Positions 44,601 through 55,120 of a stretch of DNA of 64,000 bases are shown here, in pieces (the first letter of the stretch is position 1; each line of letters starts with the position of its first letter). The position numbers were made by a program, and so were the translations under genes. The stretch spans positions 682,001-746,000 of the forward strand of contig JAKEKT010000003.1 of NCBI GenBank assembly GCA_021495925.1. The letters are read 5' to 3'. The notes beneath the pieces are model-generated. The model was not told where the DNA came from and made no database searches. It saw only the letters and a program-made list of their open reading frames with translations. This DNA comes from Diplodia intermedia. Its lineage: Eukaryota; Ascomycota; Dothideomycetes; Botryosphaeriales; Botryosphaeriaceae.

Positions 44601-44873
44601 AGCCCCGGCCTCTCCCACGCCATCATTGGCACTCGCCCTTCCCCAATTTGCACCCTGCCCGCCAATGACTCCCGGACCCCGGCTACGCAACACAGCGCCC
44701 CAGCTGCAGATAAACTCTTGGGATCCCTGCCCCCGTCGCCGCCCCCAAGACGTCGACCCCAAGCTCGCCCTCCCCCGGCCGCCTGCTTACACACATGCAG
44801 CCATGCTCAATTAAATCCCCATCGTCGCCCGCGCCCAGACAAGACGTCCGCAACCCCACACCACCCCAGGACA
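41657..44873. other. Long interval with one weak membrane-gene candidate
   Basis: About 3.2 kb. Positions 42,041-43,163 hold a weak minus-strand candidate (listed separately). Positions 43,640-44,870 are GC-rich, with long uninformative open frames on both strands, and end in the C-rich 5' leader of the kinase-like gene at 44874. Confidence 0.45.
42041..43163 (-). CDS. Unresolved candidate multi-exon membrane protein gene or its remnant
   Basis: Three minus-strand stretches translate into hydrophobic, protein-like segments: STFFVLALAMIGL and YFLAASVLLLVPLRFLIVTL (42807-43163), FAAVPLVFALPG and FFPALMTILILMLW (42283-42513), and ALEYCFRPLQCLLAGSYWQD with ATKSMYPLVYLEALVIIDEK (42041-42286). A polar stretch (SYMYANFPKENGRYPREVLI) lies between the first two. 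The pieces are in different frames, and I could not find a fully consistent set of splice sites. It may be a real split gene with three or more membrane spans or a decayed one. No family is recognised. Confidence 0.25.
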
Positions 44874-46843
44874 ATGGGCTCCAAAAGTGTCACCAATGTC
44901 GTCACTCAGAACTCAATTGCCCTCAATGCCTACATCTACGGGTCAGTCCTTCCCGTGCCTGACAGCAGTCCCATATTGACCCGACCAGCTATGCCGGCCA
45001 CTCGCTGGTCACTCCCCACGCCCCTCTGCAGCAGCTGTGGTGGACTCAGGAGCGCATTGATGCCAAAGTCACTGCCGAGTTCGTGGCCTCCCGTTTGCGC
45101 AAGGAGGAACGGGACATGCTCCACCAGCCCCTGGCTTTCGGCGACGGTCTCACTGACGACACCTACATGGAGTGGATCATGGAGAAGGCCAGGCGCTTGT
45201 TCTTGATCCTCTGCGAAGTTGGCGTCCCCGATCAGATCTTTGGAGTAATCGACGATTCTTGGGACGACGAGGACCTGCCTATTTCCCTGGACAACGTTGA
45301 GCGCCTTGCTCTTTCTCGCAAGAAAGACGACCAGCTCAACCGCAGATTCTATCAGACCCAGTTCACCTTCCTGCTGCGCACGCTTGACCGCGGTTCCCAC
45401 GTAGACTATGGCCCGAACGAAGTCATTCCGGTCGAGTATGTCTACAAGCTACCACCCGCCGCTGCCTTGCAGCACTGGTCACGCATCCATTTTCCGCAGA
45501 AGGCAGACCATGTCTTCGTCCGTAGACGCATTTCCTTCGGCGAGGACGGCGAGCCAGACAAGGATGTCTTTCTGAAAGATGTAGCCGCCGCCCAGGAAAT
45601 CAATCACCCGCACATTGCTCCAGTCTGGGCCTCGTACACGGCCAAGGGACACGGCTTTGTTGTCTCCTCGTTCGTCGGCCAGCATACCCTCAAATCCTTC
45701 ATTGACCACAGGACGCCACCCCAGTACATGAGATTGTCTCTGCCCGAGCGTCGCGCTCTTCTCCTGAATTGGATGCATTGTCTGGCTGATGCTGTGGCTA
45801 CAATGCATGGCCACGATATAACCCACGGAGCCATACTACCCTCGAACATCTTGGTTGACGAGCGGGCTGACATCGCCTTCTGTGACATTGGCTCGCTCAC
45901 GTCACTGCAGCGGGACAAGAAGATCACGCCCGAAGAGTTTTACAACTACGCAGCTCCGGAATCCCACGAACAGAACCTGGCACCCCTTCTTGCACCCCTC
46001 TCTAGCCCGCCCAAATGCAAAAGCCGCAGAGCCTCCATGGATAGCAACGCCTCATCCCTCGGATCTCAAGGCAGTACCAAGACAGCAAGAAGGATCCATC
46101 ACTTTGCGAACACCAGCCTATCTGCCTTCGATCTTAGCTTCAACAAAGCGCCTGCAAAGCCAAACACGGCCAGTGCGTCCAGCGATGTTGCAGATATATT
46201 CTCCCTGGGCTGTGTATTCCTCGATATCTTGACGTTTATGATCAAGAAGAAGCCATCGGACTTTCACAAACACAGGACTACGAAGCACAAAACACCGGGG
46301 AAGAGTGGCTTGCGCAGTGACTCGTCCTTCCATAACAATCTCGACAAACTTGTCAGCTGGATGGAGCACCTCGACGCGGCCGCCATGGAGCACCAAGAGA
46401 TACACTTCCGAGCCGTGAAACCCTTGCTCGGCCTCGTCAGGGACATGGTCCAGCCTGTGCCCGAAGCCCGTCCATCAGCTTTCAGCGTTGCAGGACGTCT
46501 TCGCGATCTCTTGGCCGACCATGCTGGCATGGTGAACCTGCACTGCGAGCCTCATGAGTTGGCAGTGGGCCGCCTCCACAGTGGACCCCTGTCTCCCCGC
46601 TCCGATCTGCACGCAATTCCTGAAAACGGCGTCGATGACGACGAGTCGGTGGCTGCAGATGACAGTTGCGCTGTCGCGGATGGGGCCACGCTACGTTATT
46701 CCGTGGCGGATTCCATGGTCAGCGATACGACGGCTGTCGGCTCGATGCGCGCCTGGAGCATCCGATCAAAGTCAATAACATCGGCCATTCACGAGATGCC
46801 GATGCCATGGACCAGGAAGAATTCCCGGGATGCGACGACGTGA
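44874..46843 (+). CDS. Protein kinase-like protein with degenerate active site
   Basis: Two exons, 44874-44941 and 44989-46843 (47-base intron, GTCAGT donor, TTGACC branch, GACCAG acceptor), give 640 residues starting MGSKSVTNVV. Residues 1-190 are a helical region of unknown type. Residues of about 195-515 follow the kinase order: beta-3 VFVRRRISF, an alpha-C-like FLKDVAAAQEINHPHI, catalytic loop DITHGAILPSNILV (about 299-312), AFCDIGS (D322), an activation-segment-like YNYAAPESH, then SSDVADIFSLGCVFLDILTF and VPEARPSAFSV. The beta-3 Lys is Arg and HRD is HGA, so the catalytic base is missing, while the loop Asn and the DFG-position Asp remain. It may bind nucleotide without phosphorylating. 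A Ser-rich insert (SRRASMDSNASSLGSQGS) could be a regulatory phosphosite cluster. The C-terminal 100 residues are low-complexity. The partner is unknown. Confidence 0.8.
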
Positions 46844-48509
46844 GGCGGCTAGCGAAACAAGTAAGCAACGAAAGTAAACACGCATCCAGGACGACGTTTT
46901 AGCGCCCGCAAGGCGTCTCGCCACCAAGGATGCTCTGAAACAGACGACTTGCAGCAGGATCACCAACGGCCATCGATTCCACGGGACCATCGGGCTATTG
47001 GTAGGCCACACTGGCATGTCCATCCCGGACTGCACATGAAGGCCATTTCCGAAGTGCAGATGCATCCCTGCTAGACGTCGAAGTTGGCCTTTCGGGATAG
47101 ATGACGATGCACATGCAGCATGGTTCCCATTCCCGGCCGTGTTACACGACTACGACCCTTGGAGCCAGACCAGATGTTGCACCCGCTGCATGGCAGAGTG
47201 CGCTTTTCATCAACCGCCCTCTCGGCTGTGCTTCCGGTTTTCGTCGGAACACGCCAGAAGTCCAAAAAGAACACCGAGGTGTGGTCTCACGACGTCGGCC
47301 GATGAGCACCCAAATTCAACGCACCTCGTCGCTTTTGAGCCGTTTTGAAACCAACAGCTCCCCTTTCTTCTCCCAGGACATACCCAACGATCGCTCTGTT
47401 TTCTTTTCTTCACCACTTAATCGGCAGGATCTGAAACTTGGACCCTCGCGGATCGTACGCCACCATTCGCGTCATTGACGATGGCTAATCTCTTCCCGCG
47501 TCGGAAATGACAGCGCGCATGGCACTATTGGCTGCGCAAGCAATTTGACAGAAAGCAACACGCGTTGAGGGCGAAACCATCGTTCCCGCCTCCAAGGCTA
47601 CCGCCCAACAAGGCTGAACCCTGTTTTTTTTTCTTGGTGTCCCCGGCCCCTGATGCCTTCTGGAACCAGGGTGCGTGCGCACAGCCCAATATGTACCTAC
47701 CTAGTCCCGGTTCCCCGGGTTCTAGATCCGATCAAACAGCTCCAACACGACAGGGATCTGTTTTTTTGTTTTTCAAAATGGTCGTCGGAACCTCCTGGAC
47801 TTACCGAATAGGGCGGCTTTTGGGCTGAAGCGAGATGGATGAGGAGACAGAGGAAAGTGCCGTCTCGGCGGGAGTTGCAAGCGCCACACTAATGCAACGA
47901 CTCTCGCAATTTCTCGCGACCATCGACGACGCGGGATGTGGTTGCCGGAGCCGTGGTCTTGGCGACGCCGTCTCACCCGCATCGCTATCTTTTTTTTTCA
48001 TATCTTTTTTCTTTTCTTCTTGGACCTTTGTGGATGAGATTTCGCCAATGTTGGCCCTAGAGTTGGCATCTGGGTGATGCATAGGCGACGACGCGATACA
48101 TAGTTTGGGCTTGCGAGCGCGCGCGCTGATGGTTGCAGTTGCAACACAACTATCTTTATCGTTTTCTTTGTTGTCACGCGCTTTGGATGGCGATGGATTT
48201 CTTGGATCTAGTTTAAAGTTGATACCCCGTCAGACTGTCTACGCTTTCCTTTTTCTGTCTTAACAATTTCAAGAAGCTTCATTTTCGTCTATATCGTATC
48301 TTGAGATAGACGTCCTAGTGTTGCGATCAGCCGTCTGCAGCAACCATTGGGCTGACAAGCGAGACCAATACCAGTTTTATAGGAAGACATTTTTTCACGT
48401 GGCACAGCATAGCCAAACTCTTGGCCCTCCGGCCCCGCCAGCCTTACTCCATCACCTCCACGCAAATGACGCAGTTCGTTTTTACTGCTCATACAACCGG
48501 CAGCGCAAC
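46844..48509. other. Intergenic interval upstream of the HET gene
   Basis: About 1.7 kb with no supported gene. The frame of the HET protein stays open about 190 bases upstream of its first ATG, to a GTG, but that part lacks an ATG. T-rich runs near 47,620, 47,760 and 47,990 are present. Confidence 0.5.
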
Positions 48510-50720
48510 ATGGACGTCCTCCACGACTTCTCGGAAACCGAACTCCAGGAGGAAGACTTCGAGACTGTTCTTCCTGCCATACCCGATGGAATGTGCAGCC
48601 TTTGCCGCCATCCGGTCGCGGGCGATAACATCTGTCGACCCTGCCGCGTTCTGAAGTTGAGAGAAGACAACTCCGCGGTCCCAAGGTCACTGTTTCTTCC
48701 AATACGCAGCAACTTATGCCAATGTTCCTCGGTATCTGTCACACTCCAGAATCGCGTCCCCATCTGTGAGTCATGCGGCTGCAATCTCATCGATGTCCGG
48801 CCTATCTACTATACCGTCACCAGCGATGGACCTGATGATATCTCTACCATTCCAGTGGAACCGGACTCAGCCAATGAAACGTCGCGCCGGTACGTGTACG
48901 CTCCAATCCAGCAGGACAGGGAGATCCGCTTGGCTATTTTACATCCAGCTACGATAGCCGAGCCGGTCCATTGCACACTCGTCCGCATGGATGTTGAAAA
49001 CCTGCCTCCCTTTGAGGCTGTATCGTACACATGGGCGGACCAAAATGGCGATTCATCGCCGTGCAAGAGCATACTCTGCGGGCCGGGCCGTAGACGTCTG
49101 GCGGTCACGTCAAATTGCGAGAATGTCCTCCGACGCCTTCGCCTGACAAACTTGAAACGTCTCATTTGGATCGATTCTGTTTGCATTGACCAGTCCAACA
49201 TGGGAGAACGCACCCACCAGGTCCGCTGGATGTCTCGCATCTACTCCAGCGCTTTTCGAGTCTTGGTGTACTTGGGAGAGGCAAGTGAGTCGAGCAAGGC
49301 GTTATTTGACTCCCTTAACGGCACCGCTCGAATCGAAGAGGCCATGATGCGCAGCCCAAGCTCTTCTTATCGACTCTCACATGATATTTTAGCGTCAATC
49401 CGCTTGCAGGTCACCAAGGGAGTCGACGAACTCTTCACAAGGCCATGGTTTTTCCGAACTTGGGTCATACAAGAGGCCGCCCTCGCGAAGCAGGCCGTGG
49501 CCATATGCGGGAATGACTTTGTGCCCTGGAACTCCCTCTCAATCATCAACCTCAACCTCACCAGCCAGCCGTTCAAACCGTTCAGGTGGGCCGCAGCCGG
49601 GGGGATCCGTCGCGGCGCCGACCACCCTCCAAAGGACTTTTCGAACCACGTCCCCCCCACGATCCGGCTCCAGCTCGGACACACGGACCGGAGCCGCAGC
49701 CTGTGGAACCTCGTCCGCGACGTCCGGGCCTGCCGCGCCAGCGACCCCCGCGACAAGATATTCGCCGTCCTCGGACTGGCCAACGACGCGGATCACGCGC
49801 GGCGGCCCTTCGCCCCCGACTACTCCAAGACCGTGGCCGAGACGTACCTCGACTTCGCAACGCACCTCGTCTCGGAATCCAAGGCGTCCCTGGCCGACGT
49901 CGTGCGGGAGAGCCAGAGCCGGACCCGCATCGCGGAGGTGCCGTCGTGGGTCCCCGACTGGTCCGCGGAGGAGCCCACGTCGTCGTTCGCCGTCGCGCGA
50001 GATTTCATGGCGCTTCTTCCCCGCGCGCAGCCCGGCCCGGAGACGGACATCAGCACGCCGGTGGTGTCCAGAGGCGGGACCCTCGATTTCCCGGGAAAGG
50101 AAATCGACGTCGTGCACTGCGTGGATGCGGAGTACGCGCCCGGCAAACCGATCATCCGCAAGATAGTGCGCGCCATGCCGACGTACCCGTCGCTGATCGT
50201 CCCCTGGATAACATCTTGGTGGCAGGAAGCGTTCGCCGGCTGGGAGGAAACCGGCTCGTTCCACGGCATCCGGGTTTCCGGTGATGGCGCCCGTGTCTTG
50301 CGGCATCTCAACGAGCTGTTCCTCCGCATATTGGCGTCCTGCTCCCCGCACCACCGATCAGCAGCGGAACAACTTCCAAGTCACCACCGGACGATGCCCT
50401 GCACCGCGTGCCTGGGCCCCCTCTCGCAGTCTTTCGCTTCCCTCCTTTCCATGTTGGAGGAGAGTGGTGGTCGTCCGGGATCATCGCACTGGACGCTGTT
50501 CCTCGGCGAGGACCGCATCTTCGTCGGGGCCGGGCCGCTCGCCATGATGGAAGGCGACGCCGTGTGCCTCCTCGCCGGGCTCGAGCTTCCGTGGGTGCTC
50601 CGGCCGCACCGGGACGGCTACCGGCTCGTCGGCGAGTGCGCCTTCTTCGAGCCGGGCGAGCACTGCGGGAGGTGCGAGCCGCCGGAACCTCGAGGGTGGA
50701 AGCGCATGATCGTCTACTGA
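48510..50720 (+). CDS. HET-domain protein with Cys-rich N-terminus
   Basis: Intronless, 736 residues from the ATG at 48510 (gcaacATGGAC). The HET domain (residues of about 165-335) shows the three expected blocks: FEAVSYTWADQ, then LIWIDSVCIDQSN with RTHQVRWMSRIYSSAFRVLV, and RPWFFRTWVIQEAALA. In fungi HET domains trigger cell death when non-self is sensed during hyphal fusion, though most HET proteins have no proven role. Ahead of it lies a Cys-rich region: CSLCRHPVAGDNICRPC (C29, C32, C42, C45) and later cysteines around LCQCSS and ICESCGC, which could bind zinc. After it are the usual family segments (LWNLVRDVRACRASDPRDKI, FAVLGLAND, VPSWVPDWS). The C-terminus again contains paired cysteines (HCGRCEPPEP). 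No NACHT or WD repeats follow, so this is a stand-alone type. Confidence 0.93.
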   Translation: MDVLHDFSETELQEEDFETVLPAIPDGMCSLCRHPVAGDNICRPCRVLKLREDNSAVPRSLFLPIRSNLCQCSSVSVTLQNRVPICESCGCNLIDVRPIYYTVTSDGPDDISTIPVEPDSANETSRRYVYAPIQQDREIRLAILHPATIAEPVHCTLVRMDVENLPPFEAVSYTWADQNGDSSPCKSILCGPGRRRLAVTSNCENVLRRLRLTNLKRLIWIDSVCIDQSNMGERTHQVRWMSRIYSSAFRVLVYLGEASESSKALFDSLNGTARIEEAMMRSPSSSYRLSHDILASIRLQVTKGVDELFTRPWFFRTWVIQEAALAKQAVAICGNDFVPWNSLSIINLNLTSQPFKPFRWAAAGGIRRGADHPPKDFSNHVPPTIRLQLGHTDRSRSLWNLVRDVRACRASDPRDKIFAVLGLANDADHARRPFAPDYSKTVAETYLDFATHLVSESKASLADVVRESQSRTRIAEVPSWVPDWSAEEPTSSFAVARDFMALLPRAQPGPETDISTPVVSRGGTLDFPGKEIDVVHCVDAEYAPGKPIIRKIVRAMPTYPSLIVPWITSWWQEAFAGWEETGSFHGIRVSGDGARVLRHLNELFLRILASCSPHHRSAAEQLPSHHRTMPCTACLGPLSQSFASLLSMLEESGGRPGSSHWTLFLGEDRIFVGAGPLAMMEGDAVCLLAGLELPWVLRPHRDGYRLVGECAFFEPGEHCGRCEPPEPRGWKRMIVY

Positions 50721-51244
50721 GCACACGTACTCTTCGTTCTCTGCACCGGTCCAACTCTCTTCTCGCGGCCGGGACGGTTCGATTCTCGGGAAATAAACGG
50801 GAAAAGTCCCAGAGCGGAGCTTTCGACTTTCGACGATATGTCATTCACTGTTCTCATCTGGTGGTTCATGTCATCCACGAATCCTGGGCGGCGCAGACTG
50901 TTCATGTTATCAGACGATTCCCATTGATCGTCCCATCTATCCGCCATGCACGTCACGCCATCCCATGCTTCTTCGTATATTCATTCATCCAGCTGGATAT
51001 CGGGCCCATGATGATCTAGGTATCGCAATCGATTTCGCCCAATCATTTGCTTTTTTTTTTTTTCACCCAATCTGGTCGCCAATTCTCATCCGCTTTCTTT
51101 TTTTTTTCCCAGTCCAAAGCAAAAAATGAAAAAGGAAGAAGGGGGGAAGTAAAAAAAAAAATTTAAACATTGAAAAGGAAAAAAAAAACGTCTAGTGATT
51201 CCTCCTTCTCTCTCTCTCTCTCTCTCCAACCCCTGCCCCCACTC
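50721..51244. other. Convergent 3' flanks of HET and MFS genes
   Basis: About 520 bases between two convergent stops. It contains T and A runs (51,050-51,190) and a (TC)n tract at 51,207-51,226. No gene seen. Confidence 0.6.
51207..51226. repeat. (TC)n microsatellite
   Basis: About ten TC units just beyond the stop of the minus-strand MFS gene. Confidence 0.85.
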
Positions 51245-53050
51245 TCAGGCAAACGCCCTATGCCCATCCATGCCCCTGCGCATCCTCTCGCCGAACCGCT
51301 TCATGGCCCAAATGCACGCGCAGCCCCACACGAACGACACGACGGCCAAGCCGGTGAACAACCACCCATTCCCGATGGCGGCGACGAGGGGCTGGGCGAC
51401 GACGCTGCCGACGCAGCTGAAGATGTTGCGGACGAAGTTGTTGAGGGCGATGCCGCTGCTCGCGCGCTTGGGCATGAACTCGGTGAGCATGGTGGTGGCC
51501 ATGGCGAAGATGAGCATGCTGCCGACGCCGAAGAAGAAATTCGCCACCATCGGGCACAACCAGAAAATCCCTTTCTCCGCCGTCCACCCGTACCACACGA
51601 GCGCGCCGGGGAACAGCGCGGCGCCCAGCCACGCGTTCTCGCGCATGCGGTCCTCGGGGCGGAACGCGAGGGCGCCCGTGGCGGGGTCGACGCGGCCGGC
51701 GCGCGCGGCCTCGCGGCGCATGATGCTGTCGAGCCAGCGGCCGCCGAAGAGGGACGCCGCGATGTAGCCGAGCGAGTTGGGGATGTAGAGCAGGCCGACG
51801 GCGACGGTGGCGAAGGCGTAGGGCGCGTGCGAGAAGGTCGTCTCGATGCTGATGTTGAGCACGTACAGGCACGCGAAGGCCATGGTCGCGTACGACACGA
51901 CGAGGAAGATGGCCGGGAAGCGCAGGTACAGGATGATGCGCAGCGGGTCGACGAGGCAGCGGCGCGCCACGAGCAGCCATTTGGTTGTCGCGCGCTGCAC
52001 GCTCTGCCGCGTCGACACGCGCTGCAGTGAGGGCTGCTGGGCGGCGGCGCCGGTGTTGGTGGTGGGCTTCTCCAGGCCGACGGCGGCGGCTTCGACCTCC
52101 TCGGCCGTGTTGCTTCCAGCGAGAGGGTCGTCGTTGGCTGCAGCTGCTGTCGTCTTCGCCGCCTCCTTCTCGGCCTCGGCGACCACGTTCTTCGTGCGGC
52201 GCAGTGTTTCCGGGAGGAAGAAGCAGATGCAGATCCAGACGACGGCGCCGTAGATGACCAGGAACCATTGGGTGCTCCTCCACCCCAGTCCCTCCGCGAG
52301 AGCACCACCGACAATGGGAGCAATCAGGGGGCCGCAAAGGGGGCCCAAGTAGAAGATGCCCATGGCGCGTCCGCGCTCCCTCACCTCCCAGATGTCGGCG
52401 ATGGTGCCGCCGCCGACGGCCTGCACGCTAGCCGACGCGCCGCCGCTCAGCACGCGCATGACGATGAGCATGGAGATGTTGCTGGCGACGGCGGAGAGGA
52501 CGCCCCAGAGGATGAAGAGGACGAAGGAGCTGAGGTAGATGGTGCGCCGGCCCAGCGTCTCGGAGAAGGAGCTCCACCACAGCGGGAAGATGGCCATGGC
52601 CAGCATGTAGAAGGCGACGCTCATGTTGGCGATGGTGGCGGTGGTGTCGAGGTCGGCGGCGATGTCGTTGAGGGCGGGCAGGACGATGGCCGAGCCCGTG
52701 GGCGCCGCCATGGCCGCCAGCGCGACGAAGAAGGTGATGGTCCATTTGATCTTGCGGCTGTACTCGTACGGGTTCGACACTTCGGGGATCAGGCACACGT
52801 GTGCGAGCAGCCCGCGCCGCTCGCGCCGGGGGATGATGGTGGGTGTGCGAGAGACTGCCGACGAGCGGGATGTTATTGTGTGCAGTTGCGGTGGCTGGTT
52901 TGCTGCGTCCTGCTGCTGGTTTATCTCGTCGTCGTCGTCGGATAGCACACTGCTGGTGCCAGTCTTGGGCCGGTCCTCTGCTGGTTCCTGGGCATGGCTG
53001 GCCGACGAAGGCTTCACCTCGAAGCCGATGTCCTTCTCTTCGTCAGACAT
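51245..53050 (-). CDS. MFS transporter, DHA1 (Qdr3/Dtr1-like) type
   Basis: Intronless, 601 residues from the ATG at 53050 (MSDEEKDIGFEV); a TTG two codons upstream is not used. The first 95 residues are hydrophilic and acidic. A first block of spans follows with APTGSAIVLPALNDIAADL, the motif A loop SFSETLGRRT and the motif C region GPLCGPLIAPIVGGALAEGL. A long polar central loop (about residues 270-350; AEAEKEAAKTTAAAANDDPL) separates the two halves of the usual twelve spans. Fungal relatives include the quinidine-resistance and dityrosine exporters Qdr3 and Dtr1, so export of drugs, polyamines or wall precursors by proton antiport is a fair guess. The substrate cannot be decided here. The gene is convergent with the HET gene. 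Confidence 0.92.
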   Translation of the reverse strand: MSDEEKDIGFEVKPSSASHAQEPAEDRPKTGTSSVLSDDDDEINQQQDAANQPPQLHTITSRSSAVSRTPTIIPRRERRGLLAHVCLIPEVSNPYEYSRKIKWTITFFVALAAMAAPTGSAIVLPALNDIAADLDTTATIANMSVAFYMLAMAIFPLWWSSFSETLGRRTIYLSSFVLFILWGVLSAVASNISMLIVMRVLSGGASASVQAVGGGTIADIWEVRERGRAMGIFYLGPLCGPLIAPIVGGALAEGLGWRSTQWFLVIYGAVVWICICFFLPETLRRTKNVVAEAEKEAAKTTAAAANDDPLAGSNTAEEVEAAAVGLEKPTTNTGAAAQQPSLQRVSTRQSVQRATTKWLLVARRCLVDPLRIILYLRFPAIFLVVSYATMAFACLYVLNISIETTFSHAPYAFATVAVGLLYIPNSLGYIAASLFGGRWLDSIMRREAARAGRVDPATGALAFRPEDRMRENAWLGAALFPGALVWYGWTAEKGIFWLCPMVANFFFGVGSMLIFAMATTMLTEFMPKRASSGIALNNFVRNIFSCVGSVVAQPLVAAIGNGWLFTGLAVVSFVWGCACIWAMKRFGERMRRGMDGHRAFA

Positions 53051-53998
53051 AGTCAACTACCTGGGTTGTAAATTTGGTCGTCGTGGTGAAGAGATTGCCT
53101 CGGCTCCTTCCTAATGGGGTTGAGGAATAGCCGGTGCTGCAAGAGTCGATGGCGTCGGCAAGGGGCGCGCGCTGCCGAGGGTCCAAATGTGAGCAAACAG
53201 GCAAAAGTGGCAGGCTTCGAGGGAGCAATGTGCCGCTGCGCCACTTTCAAAAAAAAAAATGGGAAAGGAAAGGTACAAAGAAAGACCTCCGTCTCACGAG
53301 ATTTGTAGCCGGCCGCCGCACGGGGCCGTGTTGCGGGACGGGCGTGCACCGAGCACCTCTAGGTAGATTTTTGGAGCTCCACCGCTGCTGTGCTCTTCCG
53401 ACGCGCACCAACACGGGTCGGATAAGACTGACAGGGAGAGAAAAAGGGCTGGACGGCAGGCTAGCTCGCGGCTGGGCGCCGGCTGGTTTATCGGGCGGCG
53501 CGCCATGATGATAAAGCTGCGTGCTCCCCGCTTGCCGCAACGCCAGGCCGATGAGATTGGGTGCGGAAAGAGGCAGGCGATGCCGGCTATCCGCCCCGGA
53601 AAGCGCGAAAGTCCGAGCCCAGCGGGCGGGTCACTTGATTGCGGCGGCGCTGTCAAGCATGGCCAAGCACTCGCTTAGTGGTTGCCGTTCTGGGTCTGCC
53701 GGCGGGTACCTTGGTGGACCGCCGTCGTCATTGGCGGCTGCACCGGCGTCATACTCCAGATCCCAAAGTCAATCTAGCAGCCGCCAGCCCTCTGAATCGC
53801 CATGTTTCGCCGCAACTCTGACCTCAATCCAGCCTTGTCCAGACTTCATAAATCTTGCTCTCCCACCGCACCAGCTTCCACCGCTTTTGTCGCCAACAAA
53901 CAGTGCTCACGAGCGCGACCCTCGAGCAAACAACCCCGCCTGCACTTTGCCGCCTGTACCCCGCTTCACCCCGCCGCTCAACCGCACCTCCAAACGCA
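53051..53998. other. Divergent promoter region between MFS and methyltransferase genes
   Basis: About 950 bases; both neighbouring genes are transcribed away from it. A poly(A) run lies at 53,250-53,258. The 53,880-53,998 part is a C-rich leader typical of fungal 5' UTRs. No gene is supported. Confidence 0.5.
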
Positions 53999-55009
53999 AT
54001 GCAGCCCGAGCCCTCCGGACGCGCCAGCCCTCCGCCCGGGAACTTCAACAAGCATCCCAAGCACCCCACCGAGGCCCGCGAGCGCCTGTTGACGCACTTC
54101 GGCAGCACCGAGCCCAAGGACCAGGGCGGCCGCTGGGACGACCTGTGGAAGGAGGGCGACTTCCTGCCGTGGGACAAGGGCTTCCCCAACCCCGCTCTGC
54201 ACGAGCTGCTGACGACGCACGTCTTCTCCAACCGTCAAAGGGACGTCAAGCAGGAGGAGCGCCCGCTGGTGCCCGCGCCCGTCAACGCCGAGACCAAGCG
54301 GCGGAAGCGGGCGTTGGTGCCCGGCTGCGGCAAAGGCTATGACGTCGTGCTGCTTGCTTCTTACGGCTACGACGCGTGGGGGCTGGAAGTGAGCTCCCAC
54401 GCCATTGAGCAGGCGAAGAAGTGGACGCGGGAGGTCGAGGACAACGAGTTCCGCAAGTACGAGACGATTGACAAGGATATCGGCCGGGGCTCCGTCAACT
54501 TTGTGCTCGGCGACTTCTTCAAGGACGATTGGCTGAAAGAGGCTGGTGGTATGGAGTTCGACTTGATCTATGATTACACGGTATGTTCCAATGAGCTCTA
54601 TCACCGTCTTGCCTTTTTGATGCCGTGCGTCTGACGCTCTTGACTCTAGTTCCTCTCCGCTCTGCCACCTCAGCTTCGCCCAGCGTGGTCGCTGCGGATG
54701 TCGCAACTTCTCTCCCACGATCCGCATGCCGCGCTCGTCTGCATCGAATTTCCTACATACAAGGAGCCGTCCACAGGAGGCCCTCCGTTTGGTTGCCAGC
54801 CGAGGGTATATGAGCAGCACCTGAGTCGTCCTGGTGAGGAGTTGAAATATGGTGAAGACGGCCATGTTGTTGAGGAGCATGGTGAGGATGGAGTGGTTCC
54901 AAGGAACAAGCATGGATTAGTCCGCCTCGTGCATTTCCATCCCGAACAGAGCCATGAAATCGGGAAGGGTACAGATTTTGTGAGCATCTGGCGGCACCAA
55001 ACCGCGTAA
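53999..55009 (+). CDS. TPMT-family thiol/thiopurine S-methyltransferase-like protein
   Basis: Two exons, 53999-54580 and 54650-55009, join in phase 0 (GTATGT donor, TTGACTCTAG acceptor) to 313 residues. The family transfers a methyl group from S-adenosylmethionine to thiols or halides. The N-terminal signature WDDLWKEGDFLPWDKGFPNP (residues 46-65) is characteristic of the TPMT superfamily. Motif I is ALVPGCGKGYDVVLLA (about 105-120), followed by the acidic ribose-binding residue in WGLEVS (E130) and the motif around YDYTFLSALPP at the exon join. The C-terminal half carries the expected substrate-side segment YKEPSTGGPPFG. Length fits fungal members. It is probably cytosolic. Methyl halide or hydrogen sulfide methylation are both possible; sequence cannot choose. 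Confidence 0.9.
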
Positions 55010-55120
55010 GCAACACTCCCTGTCAACGCGCCTTACTCTCCAGAACGGGCTCCTCCGATCAACCTTATTCCCCTCGCCGAGAAGATGTCCTTCTGTAGAT
55101 TTCATGTAAATGTAGAGAAA

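Noticed and set aside
43905..44601. Frames of 170-220 codons before the kinase-like gene
   Set aside because: GC-rich promoter sequence; Arg/Ala/Ser-rich translations with no motif on either strand.
48318..48509. 64-codon N-terminal extension of the HET protein
   Set aside because: The frame is open but begins at GTG with no ATG before 48510. The first ATG has a good context and precedes the Cys-rich region.
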